Shown here piece by piece: positions 26,703 to 36,700 of a stretch of 64,000 nucleotides of DNA (positions are counted from its first letter, which is position 1; each line of letters begins with the position of its first letter). A program made the translations under genes and the position numbers. The notes below the pieces were generated by a model, which saw only the letters and a list, made by a program, of their open reading frames with translations, was not told where the DNA came from and did not search any database. This DNA is from JAJRPT01 sp965661945 (GTDB taxonomy: Bacteria; Bacteroidota; Ignavibacteria; Kapaibacteriales; UBA2268). The DNA lies in the NCBI GenBank assembly GCA_965661945.1, contig CBFIFP010000001.1, positions 558,001-622,000 of the forward strand. Reading direction: 5' to 3'.

Positions 26703-26732
26703 AACCACCCAATAATTAAATATTGGGTGGTT
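26703..26732. terminator. Bidirectional terminator
   Basis: AACCACCCAATA (26703-26714) pairs with TATTGGGTGGTT (26721-26732), perfect 12-bp stem, loop ATTAAA. It lies just after the TonB-receptor stop (minus strand) and after the small-ORF cluster (plus strand). Confidence 0.8.
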
Positions 26733-26738
26733 GGTTGT

Positions 26739-29156
26739 TTAAAAGCTATATCTAATACTTGCATTAATGCTTCTTCCAGGGGAAACTATTCCTGAAGAAT
26801 ATGTAATGTATCGGATATCTGTCAGATTATCAAACCCGACATAAAATGTTAGTTCATGATTAATTATGGCTGATGCTCTTAGATTTAATGTAAGCCATGA
26901 TTTATAGAAACTTTTTCCATTTTCATCTTTTGCGTATAGATGTGGTTTGCCCAATTCCGAAAAAGCAAGCTCACTATTATTTAAACCACCATTATAATTA
27001 ACAAAAAACTCAGCAGTGTAATTTTTGTATTTCCAATTAAGTTTTGTAGAGCCAAAAAGCGGTGCGGCGTGTCTTAAAGGCATCCAAATGATTCCATCAA
27101 ACTCTTCACCTTTTTGGAAATTAATTTTACTGCTGAATTCAAAATTATAAGGCAATTCAATTTTTATTCCTGCTTGAATACCATAGATGTATGCTTCGTC
27201 TAAGTTTTGAATAGCTTGAACTTGAGATAGCTCTCCGCTGTATATAATAGAATCTTGCCCATTAAATGTAAAGTCCCTTCTCGACATTACATTTTCAAGC
27301 AAAGTATAGTAAGTTGAGAAATCAAAATAGATTTTATCAAATAATAATCCAGCGATACCAACTTCACCATTGTATGCAGTTTCAGAACTTAAATTAGGAT
27401 TAGGTACAACAACTGCTCCAATTTGGGAATCAAAAACTTTACCAATATCATCTATATTAGGAGCCCTAAACCCTGATGATAAATTCATAAATGAATGAAA
27501 TTTCTCATTGAATTTGTAAACTCCGCCAATGCTACCTGAAAATGAACCTTCATTGATATTTGCGTCTGTAAATTGAAAATCATAAAATTGATTATCAAAC
27601 TTGGCATTTATTATAAACTGAGTATATCTCATTCCGAAATTTAACAGAAACTTTTCTGTAACATCATATCTACCAGTAAAATAGGTTGCTATTGATGACC
27701 AATCGGAGCCGTCAGGATAGCGAGTTGTAATTGGTTCTTGTTGATTAGTTAAAATATTATTAGAAAATCCTTTAGAACTGATATCATTTCTGACATATTC
27801 TAAGCCATAGCCCAAATTTAATTTATTGACTTTTTTATCGAAGTCAAGATTAACAGAAAATGCACCAACATTTTCAATATTATGTTCTTCATTATTTCTA
27901 CCAAAACCTCTTGTAATTCGAGATTCTTCAAAAGTTTGATATGCAACAATAAACTTTGCTAAATCATACATGAAATTTGACTTATAATTGGTTAATTTTA
28001 GATTGGCAAGCGACCATATCTGCGGACCATAATCCCAACGTCCATCTCTAAGATTTTCGTTTCGATAAGTGATAAGTCTGTCATATCGTGGGATATTAGA
28101 TGTTTCGGAATAGTGGTAAGCACCTTCTATTTCTGTATTTTCTGATAATTTATATTTTACTTTTTGCATAAAGTTATATTGCGAATATGCTGTGTTGATT
28201 TGCTCGTTTGGATTAGAATTTCTTAGAACAGTATCAATTCTGTTGTTTTCCATATTATTGATTCTGCTTTGATATTCATTTCTTAGAAAATGCGAGGTTT
28301 CTGCACCACCATTGCTTCCCATAATCATATTGTCATAATCCGAATATGAGAAACTGGTTAGAAAAGCAAGTTTATCATTTCCAATATTAAAATCGAAATG
28401 CCCTGTTTTTTCAAAATTTGCAGAATTAGTTCTTATCATAGCGTTTCCATTTATCCTCCATCCATCAAAATTAAATCTAGGAGATAAAGTATGGAAATCC
28501 ATAACGCCCCCAATTGCATCAGAGCCATACATAACCGAGCCAGGACCAAAAAGAACTTCAGAGTTTTCAATTGCGTTTGCATCAAGCGAAATAACATTTT
28601 GCAAATTTCCACTTCTGAAAATTGCATTATTCATTCTAACTCCGTCAACAACTAGTAAAACGCGGTTTGTGGAAAACCCTCTAATCATTGGAGAACCGCC
28701 TCCCATTTGTGATTTCTGAATATAAACATAATCAGTTTGACCTAATAAATCGGCAGAAGTTTGTGGGTTTTTGAAATTGATTTCATCTTTATTTATGCTT
28801 TCCACTCTTGAAGATAAATCAATTTTTGATTGTTCCCATTTATTTGCAGAAAGAACAATTTCATCAAGTTCAAAAATGGTTGAAATTAAATAAATTTCTT
28901 GTTTATCTTTAATATCTTTCCAAGCCAGTTTGATTTTTTTATAGCCCGAAGAGAAGATATTAACTGAATCTAAATCTTTGAATTTATTTAGATTAATTTC
29001 ACCATTAACATTTGCTTTTTGATAATTTTTTGTATCATTTCCGTAAGCGAATGAAGATGAAATTGCTCTATTTGTTAAAGAGTCTTTTACGATTATTGTT
29101 TTAGAAAACAATAAGATTGGCATAAGAAATATGCCGAGATAAATTAATATTCTCAT
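26739..29156 (-). CDS. TonB-dependent outer-membrane receptor (haem/siderophore-type)
   Basis: I choose the ATG at 29156, which gives a clean signal peptide (MRILIYLGIFLMPILLFS), 805 residues; an upstream ATG would add 19 residues that disrupt it. A short N-terminal beta domain precedes the plug, which has GSPMIRGFSTNRVLLVVDGV and GPGSVMYGSDAIGGVMDFHT, a form common in receptors for haem, siderophores or metal chelates. The barrel ends in the strand INASIRYSF. A small inner-membrane-anchored protein gene lies directly upstream. No iron-box-like palindrome was recognised, so the substrate is open. Confidence 0.92.
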   Translation of the reverse strand: MRILIYLGIFLMPILLFSKTIIVKDSLTNRAISSSFAYGNDTKNYQKANVNGEINLNKFKDLDSVNIFSSGYKKIKLAWKDIKDKQEIYLISTIFELDEIVLSANKWEQSKIDLSSRVESINKDEINFKNPQTSADLLGQTDYVYIQKSQMGGGSPMIRGFSTNRVLLVVDGVRMNNAIFRSGNLQNVISLDANAIENSEVLFGPGSVMYGSDAIGGVMDFHTLSPRFNFDGWRINGNAMIRTNSANFEKTGHFDFNIGNDKLAFLTSFSYSDYDNMIMGSNGGAETSHFLRNEYQSRINNMENNRIDTVLRNSNPNEQINTAYSQYNFMQKVKYKLSENTEIEGAYHYSETSNIPRYDRLITYRNENLRDGRWDYGPQIWSLANLKLTNYKSNFMYDLAKFIVAYQTFEESRITRGFGRNNEEHNIENVGAFSVNLDFDKKVNKLNLGYGLEYVRNDISSKGFSNNILTNQQEPITTRYPDGSDWSSIATYFTGRYDVTEKFLLNFGMRYTQFIINAKFDNQFYDFQFTDANINEGSFSGSIGGVYKFNEKFHSFMNLSSGFRAPNIDDIGKVFDSQIGAVVVPNPNLSSETAYNGEVGIAGLLFDKIYFDFSTYYTLLENVMSRRDFTFNGQDSIIYSGELSQVQAIQNLDEAYIYGIQAGIKIELPYNFEFSSKINFQKGEEFDGIIWMPLRHAAPLFGSTKLNWKYKNYTAEFFVNYNGGLNNSELAFSELGKPHLYAKDENGKSFYKSWLTLNLRASAIINHELTFYVGFDNLTDIRYITYSSGIVSPGRSINASIRYSF

Positions 29157-29224
29157 ATAAATTCCTAAACTTTTAAAAAATATAATTACTACTAAAAAGT
29201 AGGTATTATTCAAGTAAATAAAAA

Positions 29225-29767
29225 TTAGGAATTAATCCGTGGAGGAGGGTTTGGAATTTCTATATAAATATAATTTAGGATATTATTTAAATAAATATAT
29301 TTTATTAAACTAATATCTAGTAATAAATGATAATTAAAATAATTAATTATATATTTTGCAATTAAGATTTCAATAAAATTAAATAAAAGATTTTTACTTT
29401 CATTATTTTTAGTTAAATATGAATTTAACAATTTAGAATAATTTTGTCTTAAATTACTTTCTTTAATGTCTTGATAATATATAACTTGTATGTAATCTAA
29501 ATGTAAGTCAATGCTAACTACATCATAAATATTATTACCTAATACGAACTCTTTTGAATGTTCCCATTCTAAGTTTAAGAATTCTTGGTAGGTGAAATTA
29601 GTGATTTTATAATCTTTTTTATATTTGCCTGATAAAAGTGTTTTTTTTATTTCTTTTTTTAAATTATGTTCTAAATATTTAAAAATAACATGGCTTCCAA
29701 TAGTTGAGAAAAGTAAATTTGCCAACAAAAGTATGGAAATGAATTTATTTAAAAATACTATTTTCAT
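29225..29767 (-). CDS. Small membrane-anchored protein upstream of the TonB receptor
   Basis: 180 residues. An N-terminal hydrophobic segment (FISILLLANLLFSTIGSHVI) is followed by a basic helix (YLEHNLKKEIKKTLLSGKYK), then LEWEHSKEFVLGNNIYDVVS and a second hydrophobic region (LLFNFIEILIAKYI). It ends with the proline motif IEIPNPPPRINS. Similar small proteins with an early helix, a W-E-x-x-KEF segment and a PPP tail are often encoded next to TonB receptors in Bacteroidota and have no assigned function. Codon and residue composition is extremely rich in Ile, Leu, Asn and Lys. Confidence 0.65.
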   Translation of the reverse strand: MKIVFLNKFISILLLANLLFSTIGSHVIFKYLEHNLKKEIKKTLLSGKYKKDYKITNFTYQEFLNLEWEHSKEFVLGNNIYDVVSIDLHLDYIQVIYYQDIKESNLRQNYSKLLNSYLTKNNESKNLLFNFIEILIAKYIINYFNYHLLLDISLIKYIYLNNILNYIYIEIPNPPPRINS

Positions 29768-29817
29768 TATATTTTATTAAATATCTAAATATATTATATA
29801 AATGCTTTTGTTAAAAA

Positions 29818-29839
29818 AAGCCGAGCGAAAACTCGGCTT
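29818..29839 (-). terminator. Terminator of the E1 dehydrogenase gene
   Basis: AAGCCGAG (29818-29825) pairs with CTCGGCTT (29832-29839), loop of 6, with a T run following on the minus strand. Confidence 0.82.
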
Positions 29840-29870
29840 ATTTATTATCTTATCTTATGCATCTCTAAAT

Positions 29871-32258
29871 TTAAAAGTTAAGAGTTTCTTTCACTGCATT
29901 TGTGATGTCTGGAATTGAAAGTAATATTTTGTCTTCATATTTTTTAGCAAATCCAACATGAACGTCTTTAGAACCAACTCTTCTAACAGGTGCATCTAAT
30001 TCTCTGAAACATTCTTGAGATATTAATGATGCTATTTCACCACCAAAGCCACCAGTTATGTTGTCTTCGTGAACTACAAGAACACGGTTCGTTTTGCGAA
30101 CTGCATCAAAGATACCTTGTTTATCAAGAGGATTTATTGATCTGATATCGAAGATATGAACTGAAATATTTTCTTTTGCAAGTTCTTCAGCAGCAAAATT
30201 ACTCATGTGAACTCCTGTTCCGTAAGTGATAATAGTTATATCACTTCCTTCTCTTCTGACTTTACCTTTACCAAATGGTATAATAAAATCATCTGGAGGG
30301 ACTGGTCCAAATGCAGGTTTGAAGTTGTATAAGAATTTTGGCTCTAAGAACATTGTAGGCCCTTCGGAGCGGATCGCATTTCTTAATAAACCGATGGCAT
30401 CATCAGCAAATGCAGGTTGAACAATTCTTACACCTGGGATTGAAGATAAAGCACCCTCGATATTTTGAGAGTGGTATAATCCACCTTGAATATATCCACC
30501 AGATGCAAGACGAGATACAACGTTAGGGCAAGTTTGACCTTTTGTTCTCCAGTATTCGTGAGCAAGTTCTACATATTGCTCCATTGCTGGCCAGAAATAA
30601 TCAGCAAATTCTGCACCTTCAACGACAACTCTTATGTCTTTTCTGTAATGTGAAAATCCGTTGGCTGTACCAAGAATTTGGTCTTCACATATTGGAGCAT
30701 TAAATACTCTTTCTTTTCCAAATTCTTGTGGCATACCTTTAACAACGTTAAATACTCCGCCTTTCCCTATATCTTGACCCCACATAAATGTATTTGGGTT
30801 TCTTCTGAATTCTTGTTTTAAACCAAGGTTTATACCTTCTAGGTAAGATACGATTTCAGAACCTTCTGGAATGGCAATTTCAGTATTATCTTCAACTTTA
30901 TAAGCTGGTTCAGGAATTAAGAATTGATTCCATGTTTCAGCGTCAGCGTCTGGATGAGCTTCTGCTTCATCAGCAGCAGCGAAGATTTCTAATTTAATTT
31001 CTTCGTCAATTTTATCAAATTCTTCTTCTGTGATGATACCTTGTTTCCATAAATGATATCTGAATTGCATTAATGGGTCACGTCTTCTCATGACAATCAT
31101 TTCTTCTTCGGAACGATATCCTTCGTGTCTGTCAGAGTTTGAGTGAGAGCCAAGTCTATCACATTCCGCATGTACTAAGGCAGGACCTTGTCCACTTTGA
31201 ACGTATTTTTTAGCTTCTTCTAAAGTTCTGTAAGAGTTGAAAGCATCTCTTCCATCACATTCAAATATTTTAAGGTTAGAAAATCCTCTGAAGTTATCAG
31301 TTGGTATTATGTTTACAGATACTTCATCCAATGGAACAGAAATTCCAAAGAAGTTATTTTGAATTACAAATATACAAGGAGATTTATCTAAATCTGCTGC
31401 TTGAATTGCTTCGTAAAAATATCCTTCTGCTGTTGCGGATTCACCTCCTGAATAATAAACCACTTCTTCGCCATTATATTTTTTTACTGCTCTTGCAAGT
31501 CCAGCGGCGTGAAGTGAGTGGTTTCCTGTGCAAGATGAACCATTCATAATGTTCCATTCTGGTTTTGCAAAGTGATTACTCATGTGTCTTCCACCTCCGG
31601 CAACGTCAGTATCTTTTGAAAGTCCGTTCAGGATAATTTCAACAGGAGTTAAACCGGCTGAGAGTGTAGTAAGGAAGTCTCTGTAATATGGAAATAAGAA
31701 GTCTTTTTTTGCTTTAAAAATTTGACCTAAGGCAAGTTGGATACCATCGTGTCCTGCAAGAGGAGCGTGGTAAGACCAGCCCTTAGCCATTTTAAGATAT
31801 AAAGCCGCTTTTTCGTCTAATTTTCTTCCAAGGTTTTGAAGTCGATACCAGTTTTTAACTGTTTCTTTATCAAATCCATCAAAGCTAAATTCTGAATATA
31901 ACTCAACTTCGATTTGTTTACCTTTGTAAGGCATTTTAACTATTTTCTGAGAACTTTTTTCGGTTCTGAAAATACCTTGTCTTAATTCGTAAGGGAAATT
32001 TAATTTAGCTGCTGATTTTTCAGAAGTAGATTTACGTGGTCTGCCTCTGCCATCAACTTTTTTTGCTATTTTATTAGTTGAATCGATTTTAGGTGGACGA
32101 CCTCTTCCTGCTTTTTTTGCAATAGGTTCTGAGTTTTTTGCTAAGGCAGGTCTGCCTCTTTTAGTTTTAGTTTCAGTAGTCTTTGCCACAGATTCGATTT
32201 TTGGTGGTCTGCCTCTTCTTTTCTTTTCTGTGCCAGAATTTGAATCACTCTTAGCCAT
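29871..32258 (-). CDS. Fused alpha-beta E1 subunit of a 2-oxoacid dehydrogenase with four N-terminal AT-hook motifs
   Basis: 795 residues. After an 80-residue tail comes an E1-alpha domain (YLKMAKGWSYHAPLAGHDGI, GGGRHMSNHFAKPEWN, and the thiamine-diphosphate region from GGESATAEGYFYEAIQ to VIQNNFFGISVP), then an E1-beta domain (NTFMWGQDIGKGGVFNVVKG, VFNAPICEDQILGTANG, EDNITGGFGGEIASLI). This is the single-chain branched-chain/pyruvate-type E1 that decarboxylates a 2-oxoacid and acylates E2. The tail carries RGRPPK, RGRPALAK, RGRPPK and RGRPRK, with GRP cores at residues 16, 35, 53 and 72, spaced 18-19 residues, flanked by lysines: the DNA minor-groove AT-hook pattern. The tail is odd for a metabolic enzyme. 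E2 and E3 are not in the window. Confidence 0.93.
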   Translation of the reverse strand: MAKSDSNSGTEKKRRGRPPKIESVAKTTETKTKRGRPALAKNSEPIAKKAGRGRPPKIDSTNKIAKKVDGRGRPRKSTSEKSAAKLNFPYELRQGIFRTEKSSQKIVKMPYKGKQIEVELYSEFSFDGFDKETVKNWYRLQNLGRKLDEKAALYLKMAKGWSYHAPLAGHDGIQLALGQIFKAKKDFLFPYYRDFLTTLSAGLTPVEIILNGLSKDTDVAGGGRHMSNHFAKPEWNIMNGSSCTGNHSLHAAGLARAVKKYNGEEVVYYSGGESATAEGYFYEAIQAADLDKSPCIFVIQNNFFGISVPLDEVSVNIIPTDNFRGFSNLKIFECDGRDAFNSYRTLEEAKKYVQSGQGPALVHAECDRLGSHSNSDRHEGYRSEEEMIVMRRRDPLMQFRYHLWKQGIITEEEFDKIDEEIKLEIFAAADEAEAHPDADAETWNQFLIPEPAYKVEDNTEIAIPEGSEIVSYLEGINLGLKQEFRRNPNTFMWGQDIGKGGVFNVVKGMPQEFGKERVFNAPICEDQILGTANGFSHYRKDIRVVVEGAEFADYFWPAMEQYVELAHEYWRTKGQTCPNVVSRLASGGYIQGGLYHSQNIEGALSSIPGVRIVQPAFADDAIGLLRNAIRSEGPTMFLEPKFLYNFKPAFGPVPPDDFIIPFGKGKVRREGSDITIITYGTGVHMSNFAAEELAKENISVHIFDIRSINPLDKQGIFDAVRKTNRVLVVHEDNITGGFGGEIASLISQECFRELDAPVRRVGSKDVHVGFAKKYEDKILLSIPDITNAVKETLNF

Positions 32259-32662
32259 AATACTCCTATAATAAAATAATATTTTTTAAATTTTCAATTT
32301 TAATAATTTAAAATTACGAAGAAATATTGATTATTTAAAAAAAAATTGAAAATTTGTTGAAAGAAAATGATGAAATATTGTTTTTTATTAATTTTTATTT
32401 AATTTTTGTATGCTTTTTTTAAAATTAATAATTATTTTAGATTTTTTGTTTTTTAATTTTTTTTGCAAATTTATGGTTTTTTGTTTTTTTTATATTTTGT
32501 ATCTTATTATATTCTAGCTATTTATAAATCTTGGTTAATATTGAGTGGAAAAATCATCCATCTAATGTTTTATTTAATTAGATGGATTTTATGTTTTATA
32601 TTTTATTATTAATTTAAATTTATTTTAAGTTTAATTAATTTAAATTTTGTTTAAATTTTATT
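32259..32662. other. AT-rich intergenic region between E1 and aldo/keto reductase
   Basis: This gap is nearly all A and T. It contains the terminator-like hairpin at 32556-32587 and presumably the promoter of the E1 gene on the minus strand. I see no gene in it. Confidence 0.6.
32556..32587 (-). terminator. Terminator-like hairpin downstream of the aldo/keto reductase
   Basis: ATCCATCTAAT (32556-32566) pairs with ATTAGATGGAT (32577-32587), a perfect 11-bp stem. On the minus strand it is followed by GATTTTTCC. Confidence 0.6.
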
Positions 32663-33682
32663 CTACTTAAATATTATTTTATCTTGTGTTCCTCCGAATA
32701 TTATGTCTTTTATTCTTTCTGTGTTTAAAAAGGTGTGTGGGAAACCTAAGTCGATTTCACTTGCTTTGTTTAATTTTTTTATTTGCTCTTCGGGAATGTC
32801 TTCTATTTCTAATGCAGAAAAAGAATCTTTGAGTTGTTGTGGTTTTGTAGCACCAACTATTGGAATGATGTTATGGTGTTGTTGGAGAACCCATTTAAGA
32901 GCGAGTTGAGCCGGTGTAATTCCTAATTCTTTTGCTACTTCCACTACTGCCTTTACAATTTCTGTATTTTTTGCGTTTAATCTGGGACTGTCTTCTGGTA
33001 AACGACCTTTTTCGTTTATTAAGTATTTACCTGTTAAGGCACCACCAGCTAAAGCACCCCAAGGAGTTATTGCCATATTATCGGAGAGTGCCATTGGGAT
33101 TAATTCTCTTTCGGGTGTTCTTTCTAATAGTGAGTATTCGATTTGGAGTGCTGCAAAACTTGTCCAATTTTTTAATTCTGCGATAGCATTTGCTTTTGAG
33201 ACAACCCAAGCAGGTGTGTCGGAAATACCTATGTATAGAACTTTGCCAGAGGAGATTAGGTCATCTAATCCTCGCATTATTTCTTCTACTTTTGTTGTTC
33301 CATCCCAGGCGTGAACCCATAGCAAATCAATATAATCCGTATCCAATCTTTTTAATGATTTTTCTACAGATTGTACCATATTTTTCTTTCCATTGCCAGC
33401 ACCGTTTGGGTTACCATATTCTTCGTAAAGTGTGTATTTTGTAGCAAGTACCCAATAATCTCTTTCATTTTTGATAAATTCACCGCATAGCTTTTCGCTT
33501 GTTCCTTCGGTGTATCTATTTGCTGTGTCGAGGAAGTTTCCTCCTAATTCTTTGTAGGTATCAAATATGTTTTTTGATGTTTGGTAATCGCACCCCCACC
33601 CCCATTCAGTACCAAAAGTCATTGTCCCTAATGCGAGTTCTGACACTCGTAATCCGGTATTTCCAAATAATTTATATTTCAT
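32663..33682 (-). CDS. Aldo/keto reductase
   Basis: 339 residues with the full (beta/alpha)8 signature of NADPH-dependent aldo/keto reductases: ELALGTMTFG, GGNFLDTANRYTEGTSEKLC (catalytic Asp and Tyr), the catalytic Lys in WVLATKYT, the catalytic His in IDLLWVHAWD, and the cofactor region near PIVGATKPQQLKDS. Cytoplasmic. Substrate cannot be inferred. It ends 19 nt after the stop of the large CotH gene and may be cotranscribed with it, though the functions look unrelated. Confidence 0.92.
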   Translation of the reverse strand: MKYKLFGNTGLRVSELALGTMTFGTEWGWGCDYQTSKNIFDTYKELGGNFLDTANRYTEGTSEKLCGEFIKNERDYWVLATKYTLYEEYGNPNGAGNGKKNMVQSVEKSLKRLDTDYIDLLWVHAWDGTTKVEEIMRGLDDLISSGKVLYIGISDTPAWVVSKANAIAELKNWTSFAALQIEYSLLERTPERELIPMALSDNMAITPWGALAGGALTGKYLINEKGRLPEDSPRLNAKNTEIVKAVVEVAKELGITPAQLALKWVLQQHHNIIPIVGATKPQQLKDSFSALEIEDIPEEQIKKLNKASEIDLGFPHTFLNTERIKDIIFGGTQDKIIFK

Positions 33683-33701
33683 ATATTTCCTTATTTTTTG
33701 A

Positions 33702-36700
33702 TTATTTTTTGATAATTTTTAATTGTTCTAAAAGGTTGTTATTTATATCTAATATTTTAATGACGTATAAACCAGAATTATGTTCACTAAAGTTAATAGA
33801 TATATTTGAGTTTAGTGTTTCGATTGTTTTTATATTTTTTCCGTTGAAATCATAAATGTTAATTTTTATGTTTCCGTGATAATTTTCTATATGTAAATAA
33901 TCTTTTACTGGGTTTGGATAATGATTAAATTTTGTTTTAAATGATGATATTGAAGACATAATTGAGTTATTTTCTAAGGGTGTTCCTCCGTAAATATCAG
34001 ATGATTTCCAGTTTAGGGAGATGTTGTTTTCTAAGTTTGGATGGATTAGTTCGAGAGTGTTTCCTGTTCTGTTAGTTAGGTCAGTTAAAGGTGAAAAAGT
34101 TACATAATTCACTATATCAATTAACTGATTTTTATCATCAAACAACCTAACCATATCATCTTCGCCAAAACCAAAGTCAAATCCGCCAATCACATTTCTT
34201 GTTAAGCCATAATATTCTCTGAATCTTAATGGCTTATCTGATAAAATCATAAAATCATTTTTTCTTAAAATCGTTCCTTCGGGAATAATATAAAAATTAG
34301 AATTATTATCATCTTTTAACTGCCAGTTAGACAAATCAACATCTATGTTTCCATTGTTGTAGATTTCAATCCAATCACCAGATTGTTGATTTTCGGCTGG
34401 TCTGAACATTATTTCATTTATTACTATTTCTGTTCTTGGTACTTCAATTGGTTCGCCAGTTTTTTCGAATAGTGCATTGAATTTGTTTATTTGGGTGATG
34501 TATATGTCAGTCAAAACAGAATCGCTTGTTTCAAGATTTTCCCAGCCGATAAATCTAAATCCTGGATTTGATTTAACTGAAACAGAAATTGGAACTTCAT
34601 TGAAATAAGTACCGGTCCAAGAAGATTCAGTAATTTCAATAGAATTAACTTGAAATCTGCCTGCATTTTCGATGTTTTGAGAAAGAGTAATGGTATCAGT
34701 TCCAGAGTAATTAAATTCTTCGACGATGTGTTGAAAGAGGAATTGTGGGCGGAGTTTTAGAAAGTATTTGACATTTTCAACTTGATTTTCAAAATTAATT
34801 AAAGAAAATTGATAATTATTTCGATGTTGTAATACAACTGGTTTTATAATATTAATTAAAGAATCAAAAATAAAAATAGTATTACTTGGTTTAAAGTTTT
34901 TATTGAGTTGGTCAGCAAAAAAGTTAGCAAAATAATATTTATAACTATTTTCTTCAAATAATTTATTCATTATTAATGAAATATGAGAATTTGTATCTAA
35001 CACTCTTTTAATAGTATTTGAATGTACAAAAGAGTTGTGAGTAGCTTCCATTGATAAATCAAAATCATTAGGAATCCATCTCCATTTTTTGTCATATTCA
35101 TCTGATTGCCATTTAAGTTCATTCGTAATTGGCCAATCGTCAGCGGCAGTAAAAATTCTAATAAAGGAATATTCAAGAATATTTATTAAATCAAAATTAT
35201 TTAATATTGAATCTGGCGATATGCTTTCATTAAAATTTTTAAAATATTTATATAAACTGTCAATTTTTCCATTTTTTATTTCATTATTCATCACTAAGTT
35301 CAAGTTATTTTTATCATTAATATTATATTTTTCAGCTAAAAAATCTTCGTCAATTCGCTCTTTAAAATCAGAAATTCCATAATATTTACCATTTATGAAT
35401 GAAAGAGTTAAATTAGAAGATGCATAATCTAAATTAGTTAGGTATTTATCAACTAAATGATGTGAAAACAAATCTCTAATGAAAATTCTTTCCCAATCTT
35501 GACCTCCGTTCTTCAGTAAAAACTTATATGTTTTTTTATTATTATTTTTCCAAAATTGAAAATTAAAGTAATCATCACCAGTTACATATCTTAAGTAAAA
35601 CCTAAAAGATTTCTGCGGGTAAAAATACCTTGTTCCACCACCATGAATTCTAATTCCCGTCTTAGTTTTATAATTTATGGTGTCATTTATGTAATCAAAA
35701 TACCCTTTAGTTTCATATTTTCTTCTTAAATTTTTTTCATTTATTATTCCATTATCTTCGTTATACAAACCTAAAGTATCTACAATTATTGATGTTAAAG
35801 GAATATCATAATTATATTCTGGTAAATATGTAAACACTTCATCGTTAAAACTTTTTGCATTATTTAAAAATGCTTTTGTTCTAATTACTACACCAGTATC
35901 TAACAAGATTTGGTTTTGGTAATAAAAAGATTCTTTGGTTGGCTCACTTCCGTCTAAAGTATAATAAATTTCTACATTTGGAGTTTCATGTTCAATTTCA
36001 ACTTTATTTAATTGCGTTCCAATTGTAGATTTTTCGGAAAAGTATGGTGGAGTAAGAATCGAATCAAGCCCAGAAATATTTTCTTTTCTTGGAGTTGGCT
36101 CAGAAAAATAAAATTTATTTTCGCCATCTGGAAATCGCGAATATGTTAAGTTTGTATATTGTGTTTCAAACGAAACTTTATCTATTAATTCTTGCTTTTC
36201 ATTCCATAAATAAATACTTTCGCCATCTTTGGAAATTGCAAAATTTGTATGTATTTCATTTAGTATTTTAGACGAGGAAATATTACTTTTTAAGCCAATG
36301 TCAGTTTTTTCTAAATCATTATAAAAAAATTCTTTACCGTTAATTTTAAAATTTGAAACTATAAAATCCGCAAATAATTCATATCTAAAATCTTCTCCTC
36401 CAAATGAAATTCCTAGATAGCCACTATTAAAATCTAGAGTGTCTGAACTTCTCTCGAACCAAGTAAAAGCATCATGATACATAAGTAATGACTTAATCAC
36501 ATTTCCTTCTTTGATCAATTTAATTTTAGTTACTGGTGATTCAGTAAATCCAGATAAATATTGCAACGGATTTTTTTCTTCATTAAATCCATAATATGTT
36601 GTGATGGTTTCTCGCTTTCTATTTGAAACCACAATTGAATAAAACTTTGAATGTGTTTCTAATTTTTCTTTGAATAAAATTCCTGCGGTTGGGAATAACT

